Shown piece after piece: positions 7,797 through 14,376 of a stretch of 14,376 nucleotides of DNA (positions are counted from its first letter, which is position 1; each line of letters begins with the position of its first letter). Origin of the DNA: an uncultured Spirochaetaceae bacterium (lineage in GTDB: Bacteria; Spirochaetota; Spirochaetia; Treponematales; Treponemataceae). A program made the translations under genes and the position numbers. The DNA is taken from the NCBI GenBank assembly GCA_902796985.1, contig CADBRC010000130.1, positions 1 through 14,376 of the forward strand. Reading direction: 5' to 3'. The notes below the pieces were generated by a model. That model was not told the DNA's origin, did no database searches, and saw only the letters and a program-made list of their open reading frames with translations.

Positions 7797-7834
7797 AAGG
7801 CAGCAGGAACCATAAGAAAGATTCCTGCCGCCTT
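7797..7834 (-). promoter_or_regulatory. rpsO-pnp intercistronic stem-loop (attenuator or RNA-processing site)
   Basis: The arms 7797-7809 (AAGGCAGCAGGAA on plus) and 7822-7834 (TTCCTGCCGCCTT) form a 13-bp helix around a 12-base loop. The single irregular position is a G-U wobble in the minus-strand RNA but an A-C mismatch in plus-strand RNA, so the structure is best formed in the rpsO-pnp transcript. Downstream on minus it reads TATGTTTTC, only a poor U-run, so it should be at most a leaky terminator. In E. coli the rpsO-pnp gap holds a terminator and an RNase III-cleaved stem-loop used in pnp autoregulation. A comparable role here is inference from position and shape. Confidence 0.7.
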
Positions 7835-7848
7835 AACAAATTGAGCTA

Positions 7849-8118
7849 TTACTTGCGGAGTCCCAATTCCTTAATCAGCTGGCGGTAAGCGTCGAGGTCT
7901 TTCCGCTGATAGTACCTCATCAGCCTCCTGCGCTGACCGACATCCTTGAGGAGGGCGCGCTTAGCAGTCGCATCCTTGGGGAAGCGCTTGGAGTGCTCGG
8001 TGAGCTGCTTGATCCTCTCGGTAAGCAGGGCAATCTGAACCTTCGTGTTGCCCGTGTCCTTGTCGTTTGCCCCGAACTTGCTGATGATTGAGGCTGAATT
8101 CTCTTTTGTAAGTGCCAT
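7849..8118 (-). CDS. rpsO: 30S ribosomal protein S15
   Basis: An 89-residue protein, the standard length for S15, which binds the central domain of 16S rRNA early in small-subunit assembly and contributes to a bridge with the large subunit. The family signature is clear: DTGNTKVQIALLTERIKQL (21-39), the LTEHSKRFPKD stretch, GQRRRLMRYYQRKDLDAYR (61-79) and the terminal LIKELGLRK. The start is supported by AAGGAG (8125-8130) 6 bases upstream. It is the first gene of an rpsO-pnp unit with its own strong promoter at 8216-8244 and a leader of about 90 bases that can fold. S15 represses its own translation through leader RNA structures in several bacteria, so the same is plausible here. No irregularities are seen. 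Confidence 0.98.
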   Translation of the reverse strand: MALTKENSASIISKFGANDKDTGNTKVQIALLTERIKQLTEHSKRFPKDATAKRALLKDVGQRRRLMRYYQRKDLDAYRQLIKELGLRK

Positions 8119-8209
8119 AACTTACTCCTTTAGATAATATATTACCATGCAGCGAAGCCACATCCATTCTCTGACGATGTGGCAACGTAGCATTAGTTAC
8201 GGATTATGA
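8119..8209 (-). promoter_or_regulatory. Structured rpsO mRNA leader, candidate S15 autoregulatory element
   Basis: Downstream of the predicted start of transcription (about 8207-8209) the minus-strand RNA can form a perfect 8-bp hairpin, GCCACATC / GATGTGGC (8176-8183 with 8157-8164, 11-base loop). It is enclosed by a second helix of 7 pairs with one bulged A (8190-8197 with 8144-8150). The ribosome-binding site AAGGAG (8125-8130) follows directly, preceded by a self-complementary TAATATATTA (8135-8144). A compact structure ahead of the site is what is expected of ribosomal-protein feedback leaders. I cannot match it to a particular known S15 leader class. Confidence 0.5.
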
Positions 8210-8215
8210 GGTTGT

Positions 8216-8244
8216 ATTATAATGAAATAGCCTGTGATGGTCAA
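8216..8244 (-). promoter_or_regulatory. Sigma-70 type promoter of rpsO-pnp
   Basis: On the minus strand TTGACC (8239-8244) is followed after exactly 17 bases by TATAAT (8216-8221). The -10 box is perfect and the -35 box differs from consensus by one base. The -35 box begins at the base after the argS TGA stop (8245-8247). Transcription should start near 8207-8209, about 90 bases before the rpsO ATG. This is the best promoter visible in the window, in keeping with a ribosomal protein gene. Confidence 0.9.
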
Positions 8245-10068
8245 TCACATCTTGTCCAAATAGGGCACCAGCACCAGCTCCATCGCGTTCTTCAGGACGG
8301 TCAGGGTACAGCTGGCAAGGGTCAGACGGGCAAGGGCAAGGGGCTTGTTCTGCTCTGCCGCCGCGACAATCGGACAGTCGCGGTAGAAGGCGGAGAAGTC
8401 CTTGCAGACATCATAGAGATAGGTCGCGATGATGCTCGGATCCAGGTTCTCCGCCGCCCGGGCGACCAGCTCCGGGAAGAGCTGCAGGTCCTTGAGGAGG
8501 GCCCACTCGCTCTCATGGGAAAGCAGAGAGACATCCGCCTCTTTGGAACCAGCCGCAAGCCCCTGTTCGGAAGCCTTGCGCAGTATGGAAGCAATGCGCG
8601 CCCCCATGTACTGGAGGTAGGGTCCCGTATTGCCGGTGAAAGACAGGCTCGCCGCCGGATCGAACATCATGTCCTTGACCGGAGCAACCTGCAGAAGGTA
8701 GTAGTGCAGGGCTGCGAGGGCGACTTTCTCCGCGACGCTGTCAGCATCGCCGACCTCCCCTTCCCTGCCCCGCTCTTCAATCGCCTTGAGTGCGTCGGCA
8801 TGCAGGCTGTCTATGAGGTCATCCGCATCGACGACCGTTCCCTCGCGGCTCTTCATGCGGCCGGAAGGCAGGTTCACGAGCCCGTAGCTCAGGTGGTACA
8901 GCTTGTCCGTCCACTCGTAGCCGAGCTTGCGGAGTATGTAAAAGAGCACCTTGAAGTGATAGATCTGCTCGCTCGCGACGACGTAGACCATCTGGTTGTA
9001 AGGCCAGTCCTCGTGCCGCTTGACCGCCGTCCCCAGGTCCTGCGTGATGTAGACGGACGTGCCGTCCTTTCGGAGCAGGACTTTGGTCTGCGGCTTGCCG
9101 TCCTTACCGGCCCCGACGGCCTCGCTTATGTCTATGCGGGTAGACCCGTCTTCATCCTTGTAGAAGATTCCCGAGTCCAGCCCCTTCTGAATTATCTCTT
9201 TTCCGAGCAGGTAGGTGTCGCTCTCAAAGTAGAGCTTCTCAAAGCCGACGCCCGTCCTGCCGTAGGTCTCCTTCACGCCGTCAAGGGTCCAGGCGTTCAT
9301 CTTCTCCCAGAGGGCACGGGTCTCCGTATCGCCCTGCTCCCACTTGACGAGCATCGCCTCCGCCTGTTCCTGCGCTTCGGGATGGTCCTTTGCCCACTTG
9401 TCGTACTCGACGTAGCACTGGCCGACAAAGTGATCGCCCTTTATGCCGAGCGACTGGGGAGTCTCCCCCTTCTCCTCGTGGAAAAGCTTGTAGGCGAGCA
9501 TGGACTTGCAGATGTGAATGCCGCGGTTGTTGATGATGTTTGTGCGGAAAACCTCCGCACCGGCCTTCTTAAGGATGCGCGAGACGCTCTCGCCGAGCGC
9601 GTCGTTCCTCATGTGCCCCAGGTGGAGGGGCTTGTTCGTGTTGGGGCTGGAGTATTCGACCATGACCTTGCGGCCCGCAAGAGGCTTCCTGCCGTCCTTG
9701 TCCAGGGAGCCGTAAGCCTCCCCCTGCTCCAGAATCCGGGCAATGATGCCGCCCGCAGCTCCGGCCTTGTCCAGCTTGACGTTGACGTAGGGTCCCACTG
9801 CAAGCACCGTTCCGATTTTGGCAGCCTCGTCCGCATGGGACGAGCTTATGATGTCCGCGACCGCCCGGGCAATCTCCGGCGGCCCCTTGCGGAAAGCCTT
9901 GGCAAAGGGGAACATCGGAACCCCCAGGTCTCCCATCTCAGGCTTGGGCGGAACCTCCACCCTGACCTGCACGGCAGGGACATCATCCCCGCCCAAAGCG
10001 TTTTTTGCCTTGTACTCCCCCAAGGCGAGGGCCACCAATGACTGGAACGAATCCTTTATATCAGGCAT
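8245..10068 (-). CDS. argS: Arginine--tRNA ligase
   Basis: A 607-residue class I aminoacyl-tRNA synthetase that charges tRNA-Arg with arginine at the expense of ATP. An N-terminal Arg-tRNA-synthetase domain (about 1-110) contains MGDLGVPMFPFAKAFRKGP. The catalytic Rossmann domain follows with the HIGH-type motif SPNTNKPLHLGHMRND (141-156). The KMSKS position reads GRMKSREG (403-410), one of the degenerate forms common in this enzyme. A DALR-type anticodon-binding domain (about 480-607) includes TGNTGPYLQYMGARI (478-492) and ends in VPYLDKM with the usual terminal Met. The start is supported by TAAGGAA (10075-10081) 6 bases upstream. It follows the secreted-protein gene by 27 bases on the same strand and is probably cotranscribed with it. 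No terminator is visible after its stop, so read-through into rpsO is likely. Confidence 0.97.
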   Translation of the reverse strand: MPDIKDSFQSLVALALGEYKAKNALGGDDVPAVQVRVEVPPKPEMGDLGVPMFPFAKAFRKGPPEIARAVADIISSSHADEAAKIGTVLAVGPYVNVKLDKAGAAGGIIARILEQGEAYGSLDKDGRKPLAGRKVMVEYSSPNTNKPLHLGHMRNDALGESVSRILKKAGAEVFRTNIINNRGIHICKSMLAYKLFHEEKGETPQSLGIKGDHFVGQCYVEYDKWAKDHPEAQEQAEAMLVKWEQGDTETRALWEKMNAWTLDGVKETYGRTGVGFEKLYFESDTYLLGKEIIQKGLDSGIFYKDEDGSTRIDISEAVGAGKDGKPQTKVLLRKDGTSVYITQDLGTAVKRHEDWPYNQMVYVVASEQIYHFKVLFYILRKLGYEWTDKLYHLSYGLVNLPSGRMKSREGTVVDADDLIDSLHADALKAIEERGREGEVGDADSVAEKVALAALHYYLLQVAPVKDMMFDPAASLSFTGNTGPYLQYMGARIASILRKASEQGLAAGSKEADVSLLSHESEWALLKDLQLFPELVARAAENLDPSIIATYLYDVCKDFSAFYRDCPIVAAAEQNKPLALARLTLASCTLTVLKNAMELVLVPYLDKM

Positions 10069-10095
10069 CTGTATTTCCTTACGCTATTTACGCTC

Positions 10096-11535
10096 TTATT
10101 TGAACAGGGGTTTGAAGTAGTCGCTCGACTTGACCCTGTTCAGGTGTATGTATGAGTCGGGGTGCAATTCGATGAACGCGTCCAGCGTGTACTCCTTGCC
10201 CTGCTCAAAGACGATACAGCCAAACTTGCCGCCATCGTCAAAGTAGGGCATCAGCACCGCGCAGTTGTTGAACACGGAATCCCCCGCCTTGGAGCCGCTC
10301 TTTATGGCGGCAAAGTAAATGTACTGGCTCTCCGTGACGGCGAGCACATAGAGCAGGCTCTTGAGCTCGACTACCGAATAGCCCGTGTCCTTGATGTAGC
10401 CGACGGACCGCAGCTCCCCGCCTTCCACGATGTCGGAGACGAAGGGCTCCACGGTCACGTCCACGCCGGTCACATCGCTCGCCCCCATCTTATACCGGTA
10501 GCTCTGCTTGGTAGAACGGGCGTTCAGCGCGTCCACGGCGAGGTTGCGGCAGCAGTCCAGGGTCAGTGACAAGTTCCATGTCTGGGAAATCACGCCCTTC
10601 TTGCCCAGGCTGCTGTAGTTGACGGTCGGGGCGACCATGTTCCCCAGGTTCGTATAGCTGCCGACGGCCGGCTCGACAATGCCGTCAGCAACCCACTTGA
10701 CGAATCCCGGTGCGCTCAGCACCAGGCCGGAACCGGATGCCATGGCATTCTGCGCCTCCCGCAGGGAAGGATCCTTCTCCACGGCCTCATCGCTGATAGT
10801 GAACGGCTCGTTCAGCTGGACGGAATAGAGTTCACCCGCTTCGTTGTAGGCGGCATCATGGGCACTGACAATCCGCGGCAGGTAGCTCCGAATGACCGCA
10901 GCCATCTGAAGCACGGGATGGTACTGGCCGGGAACGACCTTTACGGAAGCCCAGGGCAGGGATTTCTTCGTGAGGGCCTGGATCTCGTCAAAGGACATCG
11001 TAAAGAGCTTTTTGAAGCGCACTCCGAGAGGCACGGAACGGACCATATAGCAGTCGTAGAGGACCATGTCCGCGTAGGTCTTGTTCTCGCCGTTCCGCAG
11101 CTCCAGGTAGACCCCGGGGTCAGCGTTGAAATAGATGCGGATTTTGGAAGCCTTGTCGCTCTTCTTGTCGCGGTAGAGCACCCAGGTCCCGGCAGTTCCC
11201 TCCGTGTAAACGACGGATTCCCCCTGCCGCTCACTGGCTCCCCCGCCTATGTGCCTGACCGGTATGACGGACTTGGGGGCGACGATAATCCTGTAGAAAG
11301 GATCGGAGTCCGAAAGCCCTTCCAGCCGTACCTGAAAACTGTGACCCGCACCATCGTCATAGGTCTCCGCATTCTTGCCCCGGACGAGGGCGACGGGAGC
11401 CTCGAACCATGAGGCGGATATCTCCCTGCGGATTTCCGATGAATCCGGAATGCCATAGCTGGAAAACCCGGCGAATGCGGGCAGGGCCGCAAACACTGCC
11501 GTCAAGGCAAACAAAGGCAAAAGCTTCAGTTTCAT
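10096..11535 (-). CDS. Secreted or periplasmic protein of unknown function
   Basis: A 479-residue protein I do not recognise. It begins with a clear Sec signal peptide: basic MKLK, a hydrophobic core LLPLFALTAVFAALP and a likely cut after AFA (about residue 22). There is no Cys after the cleavage site, so it is not a lipoprotein. The mature part has no further membrane segment and alternates short beta-like stretches with charged turns. Recognisable points are FYRIIVAPKSVIP (80-92), a paired Cys at LTLDCCRN (324-331), further Cys near 162, 424 and 440, and an aromatic C-terminal half. The start is supported by GGGAG (11543-11547) 7 bases upstream. It lies 15 bases after the activase-like gene and 27 bases before argS, so it is probably cotranscribed with both. 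The neighbours say nothing clear about its role. Export is well supported; function is open. Confidence 0.85.
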   Translation of the reverse strand: MKLKLLPLFALTAVFAALPAFAGFSSYGIPDSSEIRREISASWFEAPVALVRGKNAETYDDGAGHSFQVRLEGLSDSDPFYRIIVAPKSVIPVRHIGGGASERQGESVVYTEGTAGTWVLYRDKKSDKASKIRIYFNADPGVYLELRNGENKTYADMVLYDCYMVRSVPLGVRFKKLFTMSFDEIQALTKKSLPWASVKVVPGQYHPVLQMAAVIRSYLPRIVSAHDAAYNEAGELYSVQLNEPFTISDEAVEKDPSLREAQNAMASGSGLVLSAPGFVKWVADGIVEPAVGSYTNLGNMVAPTVNYSSLGKKGVISQTWNLSLTLDCCRNLAVDALNARSTKQSYRYKMGASDVTGVDVTVEPFVSDIVEGGELRSVGYIKDTGYSVVELKSLLYVLAVTESQYIYFAAIKSGSKAGDSVFNNCAVLMPYFDDGGKFGCIVFEQGKEYTLDAFIELHPDSYIHLNRVKSSDYFKPLFK

Positions 11536-11550
11536 TTCTATACTCCCAAA

Positions 11551-14376
11551 TTATGTCCCGGTGGCGGGAATCTCGCTCTCACTGACCGGCTCCGGATCGG
11601 CAAAACCATTTCCCCCCTCGGCAAGCCTGACCTCAGGTTTGACCGTGCTCCCGTCGCGGTTATGAATCAGCCCGTCGTCCCCCTCGTCAGGATGGCGGCC
11701 CGCCGGAGCATTGCTCAAGAGCAGCTTCAGGCGGTTCAGCTGGTTGACCTCGCTGGAACCGGGGTCGAAGTCTATCGCGGATATGTTCGTACCCGGGTAG
11801 CGGCGGCGCAGCTCCTTTATCATACCCTTGCCCGTCACGTGGTTGGGAAGGCATGCGAAAGGCTGAACACAGGCGATGCTCGACACGCCGCCCTTTATCA
11901 GCTCCACCATCTCCGCTGTCAAAAACCATCCTTCACCGGTTATGTTACCGAGCTGAACAATGTCGTCCACCCCCTTCATCAGGGAGTAGATGATGGCCGG
12001 CGGCTCAAAGCGGCGGCTGTGGCGAAGTTCCCTCTTTATGAACGTCCTATACCTTTCCAGGAACCAGACCAGGAAGCGGGCAACAGCCTCTGTCCGCTTG
12101 GGGAAAGCGAGCTTGTCATGGCGGAAAATTCCGTTACTGAAAGAATAGAAGAGGAAATCCGCCAAATCGGGCATGACGCACTCCGCACCCTCGCTTTCTA
12201 TGGTCTCCACAATCTTGTTGTTCGCCGTCGGGTGGAATTTGACGAGAATCTCTCCGACCACGCCGACCCTCGGCTTCTTTATCGGCAGGAGGGGAAGCGT
12301 GTCAAAGTCCTTTATGATACCGTGTATCAGCTTGTGATAGCTGAAGGTGTTGACGTTCTTCAGCACTATCTCCGCCCTGCCGCTCCATTTCTCATAGAGG
12401 GCGTTTGCGCTGCCGGGCACGGCCTCGTAGGGGCGGACGCGGTAGAGGCAGCGCATGAGCACGTCTCCGACCATGACCGCCCGCATGGAACGGGACAGGA
12501 GGAAGGGCGTAATCTTGAAGCCCGGATTCTTCTCGAATCCCTGCGCACTCAGGGAGATGACCGGGACATGGCTCAGGCCCGCATCGTTCAAAGCACGGCG
12601 GATAAAGCCGATGTAGTTGGTCGCACGGCAGCCGCCGCCAGTCTGGGTGATCAGCAGGCTCGTATTGTTCAGGTCGTACTTGCCGCTCTGCAGGGCGGCT
12701 ATCATCTGCCCCGCAATGAGAATCGAAGGGTAGCAGGCATCGTTGTTGACGTACTTGAGGCCAATGTCCACCGCCTTGGGATCGAGCGATCCCAGCACGA
12801 CCATGTTGTAGCCGGAGTACTGGAAAGCCTTCTGCACGAGGCGGAAGTGAATGGGGCTCATCTGCGGACAGAGAATCGTATGAGAATACTTCATCTCCTT
12901 GCTGAAAACCTGCCGCTGGTAGGCGGACGACCTGACCGGCAGGCTGGTCTTGTGCCGCTGCCTCGCCTTCACCGCTGCAATGAGGCTCCGTATGCGGATG
13001 CGGACGGAACCAAGGTTGTTCACCTCGTCTATCTTTATGAGCGTGTAGGTGCGGCTCTTGGCCTTCATTATCTCGTCCACCTGGTCGCTCGTGACGGCAT
13101 CAAGCCCGCAGCCGAACGAAGTCAGCTGCACCAGCTCCAGGTCAGGCATGCCCGTGACGAAGGAGGCCGCCCGGTACAGGCGGTTGTGGTAGGTCCACTG
13201 GTCCACGATGCGGAGGGGCCGCTCTATGCTGCCCAGATGGGCGACGGAATCCTCGGTAAAAACGGCGAGCCCCAGCCCGCTTATCATCTCCGGGATGCCG
13301 TGGTTTATCTCCGGGTCCAGGTGGTAGGGGCGGCCTGCAAGGACTATGCCGTTCGCGCCCCGGCGGATGATTTCCTCAATCGCCTCCTCACCCTTCTCCT
13401 GCACCTCGGCCTTGAACTTCTCCTGTTCGGCCCAGGCTGCCCCGACGGCTTCCCGCACCTGTGACTGGGTAAGGGACGTGAAGTGCGGGGAAAGCTCCTC
13501 GTACAGGCGGACGGCAAGCCCCTCCCTGTCGAAAATCGGGAGGAAGGGGTTGAGGAACACAATGGAAGAATCCTGCCTGAGTTCGTCCACGTTGTTGCGG
13601 AGCACCTCAGGGTAGCTCGTCACTATCGGGCAGTTGTAGTGGTTGCCCGCCCCCGTGTCCTCAAGCTTCTCGTAGGGGGCACAGGGATAGAAGATGAACT
13701 TGCAGCCCATGTCCATCAGGCTCTTGATGTGCCCGTGGGCAAGCTTGCCCGGGTAGCAGACGGACTCGGACGGAATCGTCTCAAGCCCCTTCTCGTAGAC
13801 CGTGCGGCTGGAACGCGGCGACAGGCGGACGCGGAAGCCCAGCTTGGTAAAGAAGGTGAACCAGAGGGGGTAGTTCTCGTAGAGGTTCAGGACGCGGGGG
13901 ATGCCCACCTCGCCCATCGGGGCCTCTTCTTTCTTAAGCGGCGTATAACGGAAGAGCCTCTTGTACTTCCAGTCAAAGAGGTTGGGCAGGTTCCTGCCGT
14001 CATCATCTTCCTGACCGTCCAGGCGGCTCGCCGCTTTGTTGCTCGCATCGATTATGTGGCTGCCGGTGTCCAGCTCAAGCCCCCGCTCGCACCTGTTGCC
14101 GGTGACGAAGGTGCGGACCTTCTGTCCGTCCCCCTCCCCCGACGTAAAGGTGTTTATCGTAAGAAGGCAGTTGTTGGAACACTTGCCGCAGCGGCGGAGG
14201 TCCAGATCAACTTTGAATGAGTCCAGCTGCTCCAGGCTGACGATGCCGCTTTTGACAAAGCGGAGGCTCTGGTCAGGATCATCCGGCTTGGGACGGCGCA
14301 GGTCCTCCCACTGATCCTGTGCGATGAGGGCAGAGCCGTACGCTCCCATGAGTCCCGCCACGTCAGGCCGGTAGGC
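11551..14376 (-). CDS. Acyl-CoA dehydratase activase-related protein, C-terminal 941 residues (5' end outside window)
   Basis: The frame is open to the window edge: AYRPD precedes an internal GTG at 14361, and the text there (RPDVAGLMGAYGSAL) looks like mid-protein. Proteins of this kind usually carry N-terminal BadF/HgdC-type ATPase domains, which would lie beyond 14376. Numbering the visible part from 1, the protein shows CGKCSNNC (63-70) with another Cys at 96, a plausible Fe-S ligand set. A DUF2229-like region follows (about 158-240: VGIPRVLNLYENYPLW, SVCYPGKLAHGHIKSL, FYPCAPYE). An HgdB/HgdC-related half comes next, with GIVLAGRPYHLDPEINHG (343-360), SFGCGLDAVTSDQ (420-432), NNDACYPS (544-551), TQTGGGCRATNY (577-588), GEILVKFHP (708-716) and CVQPFACLPNHVTGKG (836-851). 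The last 50 residues form an acidic, low-complexity tail. The family couples ATP hydrolysis to low-potential electron transfer in 2-hydroxyacyl-CoA dehydratase systems; the reaction of these large fused members is not established. It is the first visible gene of a run with the secreted-protein gene and argS. Confidence 0.88.
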   Translation of the reverse strand, partial: AYRPDVAGLMGAYGSALIAQDQWEDLRRPKPDDPDQSLRFVKSGIVSLEQLDSFKVDLDLRRCGKCSNNCLLTINTFTSGEGDGQKVRTFVTGNRCERGLELDTGSHIIDASNKAASRLDGQEDDDGRNLPNLFDWKYKRLFRYTPLKKEEAPMGEVGIPRVLNLYENYPLWFTFFTKLGFRVRLSPRSSRTVYEKGLETIPSESVCYPGKLAHGHIKSLMDMGCKFIFYPCAPYEKLEDTGAGNHYNCPIVTSYPEVLRNNVDELRQDSSIVFLNPFLPIFDREGLAVRLYEELSPHFTSLTQSQVREAVGAAWAEQEKFKAEVQEKGEEAIEEIIRRGANGIVLAGRPYHLDPEINHGIPEMISGLGLAVFTEDSVAHLGSIERPLRIVDQWTYHNRLYRAASFVTGMPDLELVQLTSFGCGLDAVTSDQVDEIMKAKSRTYTLIKIDEVNNLGSVRIRIRSLIAAVKARQRHKTSLPVRSSAYQRQVFSKEMKYSHTILCPQMSPIHFRLVQKAFQYSGYNMVVLGSLDPKAVDIGLKYVNNDACYPSILIAGQMIAALQSGKYDLNNTSLLITQTGGGCRATNYIGFIRRALNDAGLSHVPVISLSAQGFEKNPGFKITPFLLSRSMRAVMVGDVLMRCLYRVRPYEAVPGSANALYEKWSGRAEIVLKNVNTFSYHKLIHGIIKDFDTLPLLPIKKPRVGVVGEILVKFHPTANNKIVETIESEGAECVMPDLADFLFYSFSNGIFRHDKLAFPKRTEAVARFLVWFLERYRTFIKRELRHSRRFEPPAIIYSLMKGVDDIVQLGNITGEGWFLTAEMVELIKGGVSSIACVQPFACLPNHVTGKGMIKELRRRYPGTNISAIDFDPGSSEVNQLNRLKLLLSNAPAGRHPDEGDDGLIHNRDGSTVKPEVRLAEGGNGFADPEPVSESEIPATGT

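Noticed and set aside
8135..8144. Self-complementary TAATATATTA ahead of rpsO, considered as an operator or second -10 box.
   Set aside because: It has no -35 partner at suitable spacing and lies well within the predicted leader. Short AT palindromes arise easily by chance.
8122..8148. A tiny upstream frame MVIYYLKE ending 3 bases before the rpsO start.
   Set aside because: It has no ribosome-binding site of its own, and its last codons are simply the rpsO AAGGAG motif. It is probably chance.
8206..10041. A 611-codon open frame on the plus strand opposite argS.
   Set aside because: It mirrors the argS codons, has no convincing ribosome-binding site or recognisable domain, and argS carries all the family motifs. 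It is an antisense shadow caused by GC-rich third positions.
10096..11535. The exported protein considered as a lipoprotein.
   Set aside because: The signal peptide ends in AFAGF with no Cys at the cleavage site.
11662..13464. A 600-codon open frame on the plus strand opposite the activase-related gene.
   Set aside because: The opposite strand encodes a well-conserved protein over the whole length, and the antisense product is low-complexity with no known fold.
14359..14361. GTG as the true start of the activase-related gene.
   Set aside because: The frame stays open upstream to the window edge, the text across it looks like conserved mid-protein sequence, and the ATPase part of the family would be missing.

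Overview
The window looks like chromosomal DNA of a spirochaete, most probably a Treponema-like species. This rests on a run of membrane chemoreceptors with an unusual signalling tip, and on a large fused activase/dehydratase-like protein next to ordinary housekeeping genes. The GC content is moderate to high for that genus, so the genus call is an inference, not a proof. I see no insertion sequences, phage genes, tRNA or rRNA genes, or CRISPR arrays. No gene-free stretch exceeds about 130 bases.

Layout. (1) Positions 1-5574, plus strand: the 3' end of one chemoreceptor-type gene and three complete ones, packed with gaps of 2 and 1 bases and one ATGA overlap, so almost certainly one operon. 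It ends at a strong terminator hairpin at 5604-5635 that can work in both directions. (2) Positions 5652-8244, minus strand: rpsO then pnp (ribosomal protein S15 and polynucleotide phosphorylase), the same order as in many bacteria. A near-consensus promoter (TTGACC, 17 bases, TATAAT) abuts the argS stop codon. It is followed by a foldable leader of about 90 bases, and a second stem-loop and a repeated purine tract lie between rpsO and pnp. (3) Positions 8245-14376, minus strand: a large acyl-CoA dehydratase activase-related gene (5' end outside the window), a secreted protein of unknown function, and argS, with gaps of 15 and 27 bases, probably one transcript. No terminator is visible between argS and the rpsO promoter.

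How the parts work together. The receptor operon encodes proteins with six predicted membrane segments and (in two of three) almost no extracytoplasmic domain. They share cytoplasmic-loop signatures and the same non-canonical residues at the receptor tip that normally contacts CheA/CheW. They look like a paralogous sensor family, perhaps responding to membrane or cytoplasmic cues. The rpsO-pnp unit supplies a ribosomal protein and an RNA-degrading enzyme, and its non-coding elements suggest post-transcriptional control. The activase/secreted protein/argS unit joins a tRNA synthetase to two genes of unknown role.

The most interesting items are the receptor family (tip and loop signatures, and the GC-rich insertion in one member) and the rpsO-pnp non-coding elements.
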